From Mesorhabditis belari (Eukaryota; Nematoda; Chromadorea; Rhabditida; Rhabditidae), in NCBI GenBank assembly GCA_958450365.1, contig CAUEEP010000742.1, forward strand, positions 4,755,001-4,819,000: a stretch of DNA of 64,000 bases. The letters are read 5' to 3'. Under the pieces are notes generated by a model that ran no database searches, was not told the DNA's origin, and saw only the letters and a list, made by a program, of their open reading frames with translations. The position numbers were made by a program, and so were the translations under genes. Shown one piece after another: positions 34,601-45,406 of the stretch (position 1 is its first letter; every line of letters starts with the position of its first letter).

Positions 34601-34739
34601 TTAAAAACGCGCATTTATAACTGGACAACCTAATAATTGTAAAAAGAAATAAAGAAATACAACTCACAATTGGATCGGGCGGCACATCACTCGATGAGCT
34701 TTCTCTTGACTCGAATTTGATCCTCGTCATTGCTTCCAT
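31676..34739 (-). CDS. Nuclear hormone receptor (supplementary-type NHR)
   Basis: Thirteen exons (34739-34668, 33946-33846, ~33670-33605, 33564-33499, 33372-33266, 33184-33068, 32995-32903, 32797-32681, 32640-32545, 32498-32416, 32157-32039, 31992-31841, 31780-31676) give about 430 aa. The zinc-finger DNA-binding domain is complete. The first finger is CIICEQKAHGIHFGVLSCRA followed by CAAFFRR. The second contains EYPCRRFSKKCIISK and ends CRYCRFQKCIEAGM. An acidic/Ser-rich hinge (KKELKIETSSPKP) leads to a helical ligand-binding domain (about residues 170-430) including HQLAMATYSLKT, NQIGGYWTRVLVDVAQW and FLLGMTLWDLKG. It should act as a nuclear transcription factor. ATG 34739 lies directly after a TTTTCAG acceptor, as expected for trans-splicing. 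Intron 1 carries the mariner derivative. The intron before exon 10 ends in TTTGAG. Confidence 0.92.
34188..34633 (+). mobile_element. Internal-deletion derivative of the gana-1 mariner
   Basis: 446 bp flanked by TA (34186-34187 and 34634-34635). The first ~250 and last ~150 bases are almost identical to the element at 12634-13912, while about 830 bp of the transposase centre is missing. A short fused frame remains (34358-34561: the N-terminal MTETKFRHRASLCYDF joined to FYAEGIHSLHGRWKQ) with no catalytic residues. It lies in intron 1 of the NHR gene, opposite to its transcription. Confidence 0.95.
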
Positions 34740-35742
34740 TCTGAAAACGAAAAAACATTGGATTAACAGTTGAAGCTTTAAAAAATGGCTATTGAAAAGT
34801 TATGTAAGTACCCAAAGTAAAATAACTGTAAGTATTATAGATGAAGATCGGGACTAAAATCGATAACCGAAACAAGAGTGAAGTTCTTGAATTAAAGAAA
34901 AACATGTGTTTTGAAAAAAAAGAAAAAAATAATCGAAATTCTGAGCCAATTATGGCGTCAATCGGAGAAAAGAGTGGAAAAACGACAAAAAGAAGCTAAA
35001 TATTGAGAAGAATTTTGAAGTTTCAGAGAAAATGAAAAATTTGTGAGAGAAAAAAACTGTGGAGAGGTGGGGAAAGACTGAGCAAATTATGAGGGAAGAA
35101 AAGGGGGAAAGGGACGATCGATGCCCTTTTGAAGGAGAGGAAAAAGAAGAGTTTAGAATGGGAATGGAAAAGAAAGACAACGAGACTACAATGTACTTTG
35201 GGGAAAATGAGTGATGATCATTTTGACAATTGACAAATTGATTTAAAATGAAGAGAGAGACGTTTGACCGACTGAGAAAGCGCGCTTTAGAAAGCGCACT
35301 TTTCGAGAGAATCTTTTTTTGAGTCTTTGAGAGAGTCTAAAGCCATGATTTGGCTTTGACAAGCCGTTTGGTCATTCTAAATTTGTGTTAGCTAAGAGAA
35401 AACCTAAATGACTGGTTTGATGACGAAAATTAGCATGAAAACTTGAATGTTTCCTTGGAAATGGGAAAATTTTAACCTCCTTGTGACTACTAATCCCCAT
35501 TCACAAATACAATGCACATTTCCCCCACTGAAAGACATTTTTCTATGACAAGAAATCTAATTAAGTCTAGAAAAATAAAAATAAAATGATTTTGAGACAA
35601 TGCGAAGAAAAAGAAAAAGAAAATCCAAAAAGTAAATCCAAAATCCAAAATTCAAAATTCAAAAAATTCAAATGAAAAAGAGGATGACGTAAATGGAAAA
35701 TAGTACAAAAACGAGAAAAATTTAGAAACTTGTAAACAAAAT

Positions 35743-36080
35743 ACCGTATTTTCTCTAATAGTATTAGAGTATTAGAGCAAAATAATAGTATTTTCTCTAA
35801 TTTTCATCGAGTTCATCTCAGGCTTTCAGAAGATCGTACCAGACAGAATGATTCATTAGATTGAGATCCGGCGAGTGGCCATTCAGAAAAAGAATCGGGA
35901 AAATTCACTTCACAAAAATCTGAGACTTTCTTAGCTTTGTGGACCGGAACCCCATCTTGTTGAAATGTGGAAATTTGATTTTTCAAAATGCTTTTGTGAC
36001 TAGTGCAAAATTTCAGCTTATAGGAGATCGAGATAGTTAACAATAATAAGCCACTGCACCTATAATTATGGGCCACACAG
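35743..36080 (-). mobile_element. Tc1-like transposon fragment, frameshifted
   Basis: The left tip CCGTATTTTCTCTAATAG at 35743 matches the ends of the element at 36168. Minus-strand peptide fragments read FQQDGVPVHKAKKVSDF, then, after a one-base shift in the WPxxSPDLN motif, SPDLNLMNHSVWYDLL. These are the second and third catalytic-region motifs of a Tc1-type transposase. Only the C-terminal part remains and it is broken. Confidence 0.75.
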
Positions 36081-36167
36081 GCTCAAGTCTGGTTTACAGG
36101 CCAGCCTAGGTCGAGACTCGACTTCTGATCTGGCTTCGACACTAGACTTACATTTAGATAAATGATA

Positions 36168-36385
36168 CCGTATTTTCTCTAATAGTAGTGCACCAATAGC
36201 GCCTCTTAAATTCCTTGAAATCTCGAGAAACGCTTATCAGAATCTATCGATGTGGGGTCGGAAAATGTAGCTAACGATTAGATCTTGTGGGGGATTAGGG
36301 TGTTGAGCTTCTGCAAAAGCTTGGAAACCGTAAAATAGTCATCAAATCGGCTTCGCGGGGTGCACTACTATTAGAGAAAATACGG
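36168..36385. mobile_element. 218-bp TA-flanked MITE, CCGTATTTTCTCTAATAG ends
   Basis: Inverted ends CCGTATTTTCTCTAATAGTA and complement, flanked by TA. The same tip occurs at 35743, and relics at about 43788-43812 and 52780-52855. This places all four in one family, probably mobilised by the Tc1-like transposase next door. Confidence 0.85.
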
Positions 36386-36845
36386 TATTTACATTTTCTT
36401 CAGCAAACTCCGAACTTTCGTTAGTTTCTGTGCAAAACATCTTGGTATGGTTTACTTGACACATTTTTTCTCGAAATCGACCATTTTTCTGGTTTTAAGG
36501 TGCGCTGAATTCTATTTTCGCTATCTCACGTTAGGAAAATGCACTCCAAGTTATACAATTTTTGGAAAAACGTCTGCTTTTAAGCGTTTTTGATGTTTTA
36601 GATGCAAATTTTACTAAGAATTCGGCTTAACCCAATGGGCAAAAATTTGGTCATCATTCATTTTTCAACTTCTAGAATCAAGTTCGTGACATGTATCCCT
36701 GCGAGCAACAAGTCTCTTCTCAACAAACGCCCACCCAACCCAACGGTCCTCTTTAGGGCCATAAAAAAAGGAATTAAAGTTAAATTCGATTAATGAAATT
36801 TGCATTTAAAACATCAAAAACGCTTAAAAACACAAGGGGAAAAAG

Positions 36846-36981
<136 letters not shown>

Positions 36982-38219
36982 AAAAGGTGAAAAAAAGGAA
37001 AAGATGTATTAAACGTTTTTCAAAAATTTTATAATTCGGTTCGGGTTATACAATTAAATTCAAACAAATTCTCAATCTGGGATAGAGAAATTCGAATTCA
37101 GCGCATATTAAACCCCCCAAAATGCTTTTCGAGAAAAAAAAATAGGCCTTGTAAACCATAAAAGCACCAAACACCTGATTTCTCGTGAAAATAACACAAA
37201 TTTTACCCCAATTCAATTGAAATGATCAAAAAAAAGCATTTTTGAAACAGCTTGTAAAAAGTTTTTATTGTAATCTAGCGGATCTGGAAAAAGCCCGGGT
37301 TTGATTCATCGCATGAAAAAGAAAAGCACAACGAGATAAAAAAGAAAAATATGCCTGGTACAAACAGACTAAATCGCTCGTGACATTTTCTGATTTGTGA
37401 TCGATTTTTTGTTTTTTTTGGGATCTAGATAAGCATTGTGCTATTGAAAAAAAACGGGATATTGAAAGTCAAGCTAGTTTTAAACGTTAAAAATGCGAAG
37501 ACTGATATTTCAAGTTCGGGAAAAGCTTTTAGAAATTTCATACTTGTGATTCGGTCGTTCTTTGTGCTCGAAAGTGCTTTCGAGCGATCGACGTGGCTTT
37601 GTTTGAAAAAAATGGGGAAAAAACGAGTGGAGAAATACCGAAACAAAAAAGAAACATGTGCTTTTTAAAGAAATTATGATTTTTTTAAAAACTTCAATAG
37701 CTTTAGTTGGAAAAGTCGAGAAATTTTTGTTTTTACAAAATATTCTAAATTTTTGAGTTAACGAAGAGTTTGGGTTTGTTAAATCACAAAAAAAAACGAA
37801 AATTTCCAAAATGTTTGCTTCAAAACATTCAATTTACATGTGAAAACAATATTTTCGAACTTTTTGAGCGTTTCCGAGACAAACAAATACCGCTGAAAAG
37901 AGAAAAATTTCATTGCAAAGATCACATTTGAATTTTGAATCTAGGAAAACGGGGAAATATTGAATAAGTTTATGAAAAAGAATTTATGAAAAAGAGTTTA
38001 TGAAAAAGATACCAAAGAAATCCTAAAACCTGGCAGTTATCACACAATAAAATAAACATCACCAAAAAATCCATATACCCGAGCAAATTTTAGCCCCAAA
38101 ACTCATCTGTGGCATGTACAAAGCAAAATGTTCAAAACTGTGGCATGTTCAATGTTTTGCTAAAGATATTCAGCCATTACTTGTACATTTCATTTGTTTA
38201 TTTAGCATCTATCATATTG

Positions 38220-38764
38220 GGGATAGGGTAATTTCCGCAATTTTTTTTGCGCAACTGGATCGTTTGCGCAACTCGCCATAACCTTCTTCTAAGTCGACCA
38301 ATCTTTATTATGTTGGTTTCATTTTGTTGCACTTATTGAGATCTACAAAATTAATCAACATCATAAAGCTTCGTCAACTTGGAAGAAAGTTATGGCGACT
38401 TGCGGAAATTAGCCTATCCCACAACTTCAGCTCATTGCAACACTTGCGACCTTTTACCGAGAAAATCCTGGGTTGGCGCTTTAAAGCGTGGTAAAACTAC
38501 CGTAACCCTCCTAATTTTCTTTTTTTTTCATTCTTGTTCATTTCATTTTATTCTTTTTTGCGTTTTTCTGATGTGCTCGCGTTTTCTGATGTGCTCGGAA
38601 AAAGCTAAGTTACGTTTTTCTCAATAAGTGCAACAAAATGAAACCAACATCATAAAGATTGGCCGACTTAGAAGAAAGTTATGGCGAGTTGCGCAAACGA
38701 TCCAGTTGCGCAAATGATCCAGTTGTTGTTTTGACCCAACAAATTGCGGAAATTAGCCTACCCC
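38220..38764. mobile_element. Composite foldback element with 8-bp TSD
   Basis: The outer arms match the element at 16188 (GGTAATTTCCGCAATTTTTT and GCGGAAATTAGCCTACCCC). It is flanked by TCATATTG duplications (38212-38219 and 38765-38772). Inside is an end of the 15207-16170 family (CTCATTGCAACACTTGCGAC, then GGGTTGGCGCTTTAAAGCGT), joined to it by the same short spacer seen at 16.17 kb. Confidence 0.85.
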
Positions 38765-39137
38765 TCATATTGTAATGAAAGAAGCGATTTGCTTAAACCT
38801 CATCAGCAATTTAACAATTTGTACCCAAAGCTTTAATTTTTTTTTTATTGCACACCTCTAGACTACCGTAATCCGAGTGATTGTTTGCATCCAAGCCATT
38901 AAATTCCCATCACTTTTCCATCTGTCGCTCTTCAAAAATCGTCGCTTCCTTCTCGTGTTACTCGTCCCACTTTTTTCTTTGCTTACTTCATCAAATTGAG
39001 TCTATTTTGACAAAAAATTCTATCGAGTCACTCCAGACGATCACTTGACTTTTTAATGATCTTTTGACCCTGATTTTTCAAAATTTCCTTGTCGCTATTT
39101 CATTCATTTCATTCACTTTCATCTTTTAACCCAGTTT

Positions 39138-41942
39138 ATGCAAGAATTTCTATTCATCCTGTTATTGCTTTCGATTTCTCGAGGCCAGTACACGAATTGG
39201 ACAAAGTTAGGCGTTGATGGTGGGTTAATGCTCTTCGGTGGCTCACTTTTTCCTTTACGATTTAAGATTATAAAGGCTTATTTCTAGAAGAATATGGTTC
39301 CTATCTTGATTCGACCTCCGATCTTTACAAAGAACTTTTCCAAACTCGTCCCTATCAACGTGATCTCTCGCCTGTCTACTCGAAACAACCAAAGAATTCC
39401 AGTGGTGACGAAAGAAATAAACGAGCTGGAGATATTGTTTTTCATTTCAGCATTCAATCGTCCACCTTTAAATGTATCGATCACGTTAAGTTTTGTGAAA
39501 ATCTTTGAGTTGGTCAGTAAAATTAATTTGTCTTTAAAAATTTGAAATTAAGGATCCTCAAAAGCAGACAATGACAGCGTTAATCGAATTTGTTCAGGTT
39601 TTCTCTACTCCATTCTATTCTTATACGATTCTCTGTGATCATCAAAACTAAAACCCTGAATGCTGACAAGAAAAAGCTTGCTTGTTTTTGAAAGAACACT
39701 TTTAGCAATGGAAAGATGTGCGATTAGCATGGGATCGAGAAGATTTTGATGATGTTGAGATGATTTGGGTGAAATATGACACGATTTGGATTCCCGAGTA
39801 CTCGATGATTGATTTGTAAGTTTATTGGCAAGGAACTCATTGCAGAAAAGGCTGAGATGGCCAAATAACCTGAGCCATATACAATACAAATTTCACGCTG
39901 ATTCCAATACTGATATCCGTTTTTGCAAAGTGATTCCGAAGCGCGAGGAATCTGGCAAACCAGTGAATGAATGAATGAATGAAATGAAAGATTTCATAAT
40001 ACTTATTATAAAGTTCAAATAGAGTGAATTCAAGCGGTTAAACATCAAAGTAAAACCAAAAACGAAAGCAGGGATCGAACCCGAGCAGAGACTAGACAGC
40101 TTGCTTTGAAAAAAAGACTCTTATCCACTACACCACCACATCCTTTTGACCTTCCTTTTCAGAAGCAGCTACAATGAAGCTTGGCCGGATTATCGTCGTC
40201 CGGCACGTCTCACATCAGATGGTGCAGTTTATCTCGATAGCATGGCTGTTGCCACACTCTCTTGTCTTATGGATGTTAGTTTAAAGCCAACAATAGTTGT
40301 TGCAGAATAGAAAATAGATTATGGTAGATGTCTGTGGTTTCTATTTGACACTAAACTAATCTAATTTAGCTAGGCACTTTCCCATTTGATACGCAAACTT
40401 GTCCGATCGCTTTCGCGTTGAACACCTACTCTGTAAATCAGGTAGAGTTTTGTCCAAAATTCATTCCTCTGATCTTTTATACAGATAACAATGGAGGGCG
40501 TTCTGTTCCCGGATTTTGACTATTCTAAATTATCCGGGAATGGTGAATGGGAATTGAGAAATATTACGAAAGAGATGATAAGAGTCCCGTCGGATATTGC
40601 CGCGCTTGACCTGGTTGGTGCTTGAACAGTAATGTACTTTGTGCTTGAACAGTAATGTACTTTGTGCTTGAACAGTAATGTACTTTGTGCTTGAAAAGTA
40701 ATGTACTTTGTGCTTGAACAGTAATGTACTTTGTGCTCATTTGAATGAAAACACACCCTTTCTGGTGCCCTAGAAAGGATGTGTTTAGCTATTTCTTGAG
40801 TACAAAGTACAAAGTTCAATAGTTCAATGTGTTTCTAGCTATTCTTCAATCTGCATCTAAAACGAGAGCCTAATTTCTACTTATACGTGATCGTTCTTCC
40901 GTGTTTTCTCCTAACACTCCTCTCGGTGATTGGAATGTTTTGGACAGAAAACAATAAAGATGAACAACTTACAAAGGTGAGAGAAAGGCTGAGCAAAGTT
41001 TTTAACAAGTTGAACTCAGTTGAGTATCGGTCTAACATCAATGATGTCGATGACAATCTTTGTCCAAATGGTCTCCGAGCAAATCCCTCGCACATCCACT
41101 TTTCCGTTACTAGGTGAATAAGGATTTTAAAGCTACGTCCATCATTTTCAGGTATTTTCGTAATAGTAAGTGTTGCGATAATCTCCTCTGCATGTGTTGT
41201 TCTTGTCATTTGCACACAAAAGAGGCGCAATGAGAAGAAGAAAATCGTTGACGAGTGCAAGAGGTCAATTACAATATCAGGGTTGTTCCTAGAGCAAAAA
41301 TTTTAGGCCAGACCTGGCTTGCCATGGCTTTTGATAAGCCACTTGTTTTCGGCTTTTGCTTTTTTAGCGACTAAAGTATTTTAAAATTATAAATCAAATG
41401 TTTTCGCTATGTTTACGGTGTTTTCTTTCAGTAATCTTCAATTTTTTATTCATATAATAACTATTAGAAATTAGCAACAAAGTTAAACAACCAGAAGCTT
41501 CATAAGTGGCTTCAGTGGTCGATACGTTGCCAACAATTCCTTGAGCCTTCACCATTGAGAATCAGACAAGAGAATTCAGTTACCCTGGCTTATGGCCCTG
41601 GTTTATGTCTCTGGCTTATGGCCCTGACTTATGGCCCTGACTTATGGCCCTGGTTTATGCCCTGGCTTTGCCCCTGGCTTATGGCTCTGGCTTATGACCT
41701 GGTCATTCAAAATTCACTTTCGAACAGCTTTGTACAATATCATTCCGGTATCATTTTGTGATGAAATTTTAAAAATTGATAATCACTTTAATTTAACACT
41801 TATCCATCTATCAATCCCCAATTTCAGCCCTTCTCTCACGAAACTTCGCTCCTTCTTGTGCTCTCAACATTTCGCTCTCCAACTCGTCTTCCAAACAGCG
41901 AACATCGCCAATTTTGTCATACTTCTAAGCTTTTGGCGATAA
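39138..41942 (+). CDS. Cys-loop ligand-gated ion channel subunit (nAChR-like)
   Basis: Twelve in-phase exons give 398 aa: 39138-39219, 39288-39404, 39451-39512, 39553-39597, 39706-39815, 40163-40274, 40370-40432, 40485-40613, 40839-40976, 41020-41113, 41152-41281, 41828-41942. Signal peptide (EFLFILLLLSISRG), extracellular domain (RPPLNVSITLSFVKIFEL, QWKDVRLAW, TIWIPEYSMID), the 13-residue Cys loop CLMDLGTFPFDTQTC, TM1 (FYLYVIVLPCFLLTLLSVIG), TM2 (LSIGLTSMMSMTIFVQMVSE), TM3 (GIFVIVSVAIISSACVVLVI) and TM4 (LVFQTANIANFVILLSFWR). The M3-M4 loop is very short (about 35 residues) and the TM2 entry lacks the anionic PAR motif, so a cation channel is likelier. It resembles nematode orphan LGC/ACR subunits. 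Ligand unknown. Exon 11/12 joining is the least certain step. TM2 has its own small exon. Confidence 0.9.
40066..40143 (-). tRNA. tRNA-like relic in channel-gene intron
   Basis: The minus strand shows TGGTGTAGTGGATAAGAG (A box) and CTCGGGTTCGATCCC (B box, perfect T arm) at tRNA-like spacing with a long variable region. The anticodon stem is unclear. Pseudogene or SINE head. Lies in intron 5 of the channel gene. Confidence 0.5.
40618..40737. repeat. 23-bp minisatellite in channel-gene intron 8
   Basis: Five tandem copies of GTGCTTGAACAGTAATGTAC(TTT), one with AAAAG instead of AACAG. Confidence 0.9.
41580..41700. repeat. CTTATGGCCCTGG minisatellite in channel-gene intron 11
   Basis: Imperfect 12-13 bp units (TTATGGCCCTGGC, TTATGGCCCTGAC, TTATGCCCTGGCT). 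The overlapping short open frames are repeat by-products. Confidence 0.85.
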
Positions 41943-42018
41943 AATCATGCTGATGAGAACTTTATTTACAACAAATTGTTTTTGTTTGTTTGTTTTTGTT
42001 GTTTCGGAACTTCTTCTT

Positions 42019-43346
42019 TTACAAGTTGATCTCACCGATCTGGCATGCTTTAGTGCAACGGCCGAGCACCTGAAATTTTAAAAGTTCCTACAATTGATAC
42101 AATTTTATTCTATGATACAGTAAGTTTTAATGAAATATCATAAATTTCATTTAAGATAATGTTTACAAATCAAATCTTACAAATCAAATCTTACAAATCA
42201 AATCTTACAAATCGAAACTCACCGGCAGATTGAATCGTTGATAGGAGAGGCCGAGAAGATTGCTCTTTTGCATGGCGCAACATTTCTGAAATTCTTTTTT
42301 TGCTAAATGGATAACTAAACTTGCAATACAGCTATTAAATGTTGATTTAGGCTCTCCTTTTGTTACAGTAATCATTTCTAAACTTGCAATACAGCTATTA
42401 AATGTTGGTCTAGGCAATTTAGGCAATCCTTTTGTTACAGTAATCATTTCTTTTTGTCTCTTCACACAAACTCTTACCATTCCGGTGTTGCAATGCGTGA
42501 AGCTCGTGCAAATGTCGACGGGGATCTCGTTTTTCAAGATGTTTTGCTGAAAACTGTTTTGAAAAGTTTCAATAAAAGCAATGAACTCACCGGTGGGAGT
42601 GGTTGTTGTTTCAATTGATTCATTGATTGTCCGGGGAATTGATTTATTTGTGGGATGATTGGCTTTTGTCCTTTTTGTGGCTGTTGAGGGATTCTTTTTC
42701 CATTCGGTCCAGTGCTTCCAGAAGGGAGATTCTGATTGTTGTTGAATTGCTGAAATTTTAGAGACAAATTGCTGAACCTACCGGTTGCTTTGCTAAATTG
42801 CTACCGATCAAATTAAGCATTTAGTCAGCCGATACTCATGAACTTCAATCACCTGTGGGTATTGAATGTTGTCCTGTGTTGGGTCCATTAGTTGGTTGGG
42901 ATAGATTGGCTAAAATCTAGCATATTCTTCAATTTCCCAAAAATCACCTGTGGAGGATAGCATGGAATAAAGTTTTGATTTTTCGTGTTTTTCGGTTGAT
43001 TACGGCTGGTTGATTGTTGTTGCTGAAAGTTTCTTTGGTATTTGGCTGATTATTTGACTTTAAAGATAAGTTGAACGTCTAAATCTCATAGAATACCTGC
43101 AAAAGACATTTCTGGTACTGTTGCCATTGTTGTTGCCACTTTTGTTGGGATAAAAGATTCTGGCTTTGCGGATTGATTTGATTTGGTTGATTGGGATTCG
43201 GTCTTGTTGAGAAAGCCAACTGAAATTAGGATTTCAATTTGAAAGTTTAACTTAAAAACGTCTGAAAACAATTTCGTTTATCTTCTGTATCTAATTTTCA
43301 AACAAACCGCAAAAGTGGCCGCTAGAAGGAGCGCCGAAGAGAGCAT
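42019..43346 (-). CDS. Secreted Gln/Asn/Pro-rich protein with six-Cys C-terminus (member A)
   Basis: Eight exons give about 211 aa. Signal peptide MLSSALLLAATFA ends exon 1 (43346-43308). The body is rich in Gln, Asn and Pro (RPNPNQPNQINPQSQN, QKWQQQWQQYQKC, QQPQKGQKPIIPQINQFPGQ). The last three exons encode the cysteine module: VDICTSFTHCNTGM, KCCAMQKSN, then VLGRCTKACQIGEINL and stop. That layout (C-x6-C-x4-5-CC, spacer, GRC-x3-C-x-x-G-E-x-N-L) recurs in members B and C. No cytoplasmic or membrane signals occur, so an extracellular structural or gland protein is inferred. Exon phases are 0 throughout, which would ease repeat-exon shuffling. AATAAA lies about 50 bases past the stop. A possible 11-base microexon near 42785 was not used. 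Confidence 0.8.
42295..42460. repeat. Intronic tandem duplication in member A
   Basis: Two copies (about 75-80 bp each) of a segment containing AAACTTGCAATACAGCTATT, TAAATGTTG and CCTTTTGTTACAGTAATCAT in the intron between the CNTGM exon and the KCCAMQ exon. Confidence 0.85.
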
Positions 43347-43412
43347 TCTTTGAGAGAAATGAAGATTGAGGATTGACTGGGAAGGTTGGCTGATTTCAGA
43401 CACAAATTTTCT

Positions 43413-43440
43413 GACTTTTATACCCAAATCACTTTACTGA
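43413..43440 (-). promoter_or_regulatory. TATA-box region of member A
   Basis: The minus strand reads TTTGGGTATAAAAGTC about 70 bases upstream of the ATG. The same TTTGGGTATAAAAG precedes member B, and TTTGAGTATAAAAG precedes member C. The adjacent AGTAAAG is shared with member B. Confidence 0.8.
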
Positions 43441-43982
43441 ATATTTACCCATTGATGTTTATTGATTTAGTCTAAAAAAAAACGAGAAAAACGGACATCT
43501 GAATATCTTGTATGACCTTTTTCTTGTGATTAGTGCATTTGTGAAACAAAATATCAACAAATTTACGGCTCTAGTTTAATCAAATATTAGTTTAATCAAT
43601 ATTCGGCTCTAGTTTAATCAAATATTCCTCTGTCTGTGTGATGATTGTTTTTAGAGATAAAAAATACTTACATATTGTATTACAGCTGTTCGATTGGATT
43701 TGACCAGAGTTCTGATAAGCGATAGGTTCTGATAAGCGGCTTTTGAGATTTCGAGCAATTTAGACGAAGCTCACGCTCAAGCTTAGAGTGCGCTACTATT
43801 AGGGGAATATGGTATCTGTCCACTTCTTTAAACTAACGTAATCTTCTTTCCAAGTTCTTTCAAAGCCGTCAAATTTTGAGCTGTTTCTGTGACTCGTTAA
43901 AAAGAATTTCTTGCTGCTATGAATTAAGAAACATGTAAAAATAAATGGTGTTGTTGTGTATCAAAATTTTACCAATAATACA
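43441..43982. other. Intergenic, repeat relics
   Basis: No exon chain. A short triplicated segment (GGCTCTAGTTTAATCAAATA) lies at 43565-43630, and a relic of the CTACTATTAG..ATATGGTA transposon tip at about 43790-43812. Confidence 0.5.
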
Positions 43983-44330
43983 GGGTGCCTCAAAGTTAAC
44001 TAAACCAACATCCGTTTGCCACGCTTTTTGGTTGACTATCTTTGCTACTTTTTGCTTATCATGCAAATTTTGGCTTTCAAAAATGTTAAAAGCCCACCGG
44101 CGCCTGCCCGAGTTAAAGCCCGAATTGTCTTGAACTGGTGTGAACGAAACTTCCCGAATTACATCAACTTTAAGCAGTGGCCACCATCAAGCCCCGATTT
44201 AAATCCGATGGATTACTCAGTCTGGAGTGTTCTCGAAGCAACGGCCTACTCAAAAGCACATTCAAGAATTGATTCACTGAAAAAATTTCTCCAGAAAGCT
44301 TGGTTTTCAAAACAATTTGACAAAGAAAGA
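43983..44330 (+). pseudogene. Tc1/mariner-superfamily transposase C-terminal fragment
   Basis: After GGGTGCCTCAAAGTTAACT, a plus-strand peptide covers the third catalytic motif region: FPNYINFKQWPPSSPDLNPM followed by DYSVWSVLE. The upstream part (PAPARVKARIVLNWCERN) corresponds to the segment before it in Tc1-like proteins. The N-terminal two thirds are absent. The terminal inverted repeat on the right was not found. Confidence 0.75.
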
Positions 44331-44338
44331 AGAAGAGA

Positions 44339-44453
44339 ATCGAGCGCTCGATCTTCTGCTGCTCGATCTTCTGCTGCTCGATCTTCTGCTGCTCGATCTT
44401 CTGCTGCTCGATCTTCTGCTGCTTGATCTTCTGCTGCTCGATCTTCTGCTTTC
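44339..44453 (+). repeat. 15-bp tandem repeat GCTCGATCTTCTGCT
   Basis: Seven to eight near-perfect copies directly after the transposase fragment. The frame (Arg-Ser-Ser-Ala-Ala) fuses to the fragment by chance. Confidence 0.9.
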
Positions 44454-44563
44454 AGGCAGAAGTTCTATTCATTGAACACTTGTTCGGCCGGAGAAAAAGA
44501 AAACAGAAGAACCAAGTATAAGCTGATTTACCAAACAGAATTGTGTAGGAAATGCAGCCAAAA

Positions 44564-44678
44564 GTTTACGTCCCGGCCACGTTGAAACACGGCATCCCGT
44601 CCGCTCTGCCAAGCTAAGCAACGTTAGCTCGGTTAGTCGCAGATTCGGAGTTATCCCAAGCTGCCCGTTGAAATAAAC
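44564..44678 (+). rRNA. 5S rRNA-like sequence, diverged
   Basis: About 115 bp with the 5S layout: closing ends GTTTACG and ATAAAC, then CACGTTGAA, CATCCCGTCCGCTCTGCCAA, an A-box-like AAGCTAAGCAACGTTAGC, then GTTAGT, then a GATTCGGAG block near the C-box position, then GCCCGTTG. It departs from the usual nematode 5S in the 3' half (GTTATCCCAAGC where GACGGCCTGGG is expected). It is more likely a solitary pseudogene, variant gene or 5S-derived retroposon than a normal array copy. Confidence 0.6.
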
Positions 44679-45406
44679 TACGAGTTGGCTTGCACATAAA
44701 CTGCAGCCATTAAAAACGGTTATTTCCTTTCATTGACCAGCATCGTCACCGACAAAATCATTGGCTTTCAAGAGTTTTGCTTAAGTTAAGAATTTGAAGT
44801 CCTTTTATGGCATTAAGTAGTTGAGGTTAGGGTTTCAATGGGATTTGTTTCTGTATTGTGATTGATTGCTTGGATTGATTGAATCAACCAGTATATAGAC
44901 TTTACTTTAATCATATTCTAAGCATAGCCATAATCATGCCATACAATATTATTCTAATCATATTTCTAATCATATTTTACTTATCTATTTATCCAATGGA
45001 TTATTGAATAGCATTACTGAATAGCAATAGCAAGTCAGTTAGCAACTGGAATCACTTTAACAATTTTCTATGGCTTAAATACCCTTTTACTACATTTATT
45101 TGTTTATTGTACTGATAAAGCATGAGATTATCAAATGACTAATTGCAAAAACTGTAAAGTTTAAATGTCAAGCTGATAGTGAATGCAAAAATCCAACAAA
45201 AATCAACCAGTATATTCTTTAAAAGTTAAAGAATTTAATGAAGTTGAGAATGAACGAAGTTGGGAATGATAGGCATTTGCAAAAAAATCTCTTCGAAAAA
45301 AGTGATGAGCTATTTTTTAGATGTCTTGCCGCAGTTTTGAATGATTGAAAAAAAAAATAAATGCCTTTATTTACAACAAATTTCATTTGTTTTCTTTTTT
45401 GCAACT
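44679..45406. other. A/T-rich intergenic
   Basis: No exon chain recognised. The 45360-45400 segment carries the polyadenylation region of member B (AAATTTGTTGTAAATAAAGG on the minus strand), closely matching the corresponding segment after member A. Confidence 0.5.
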
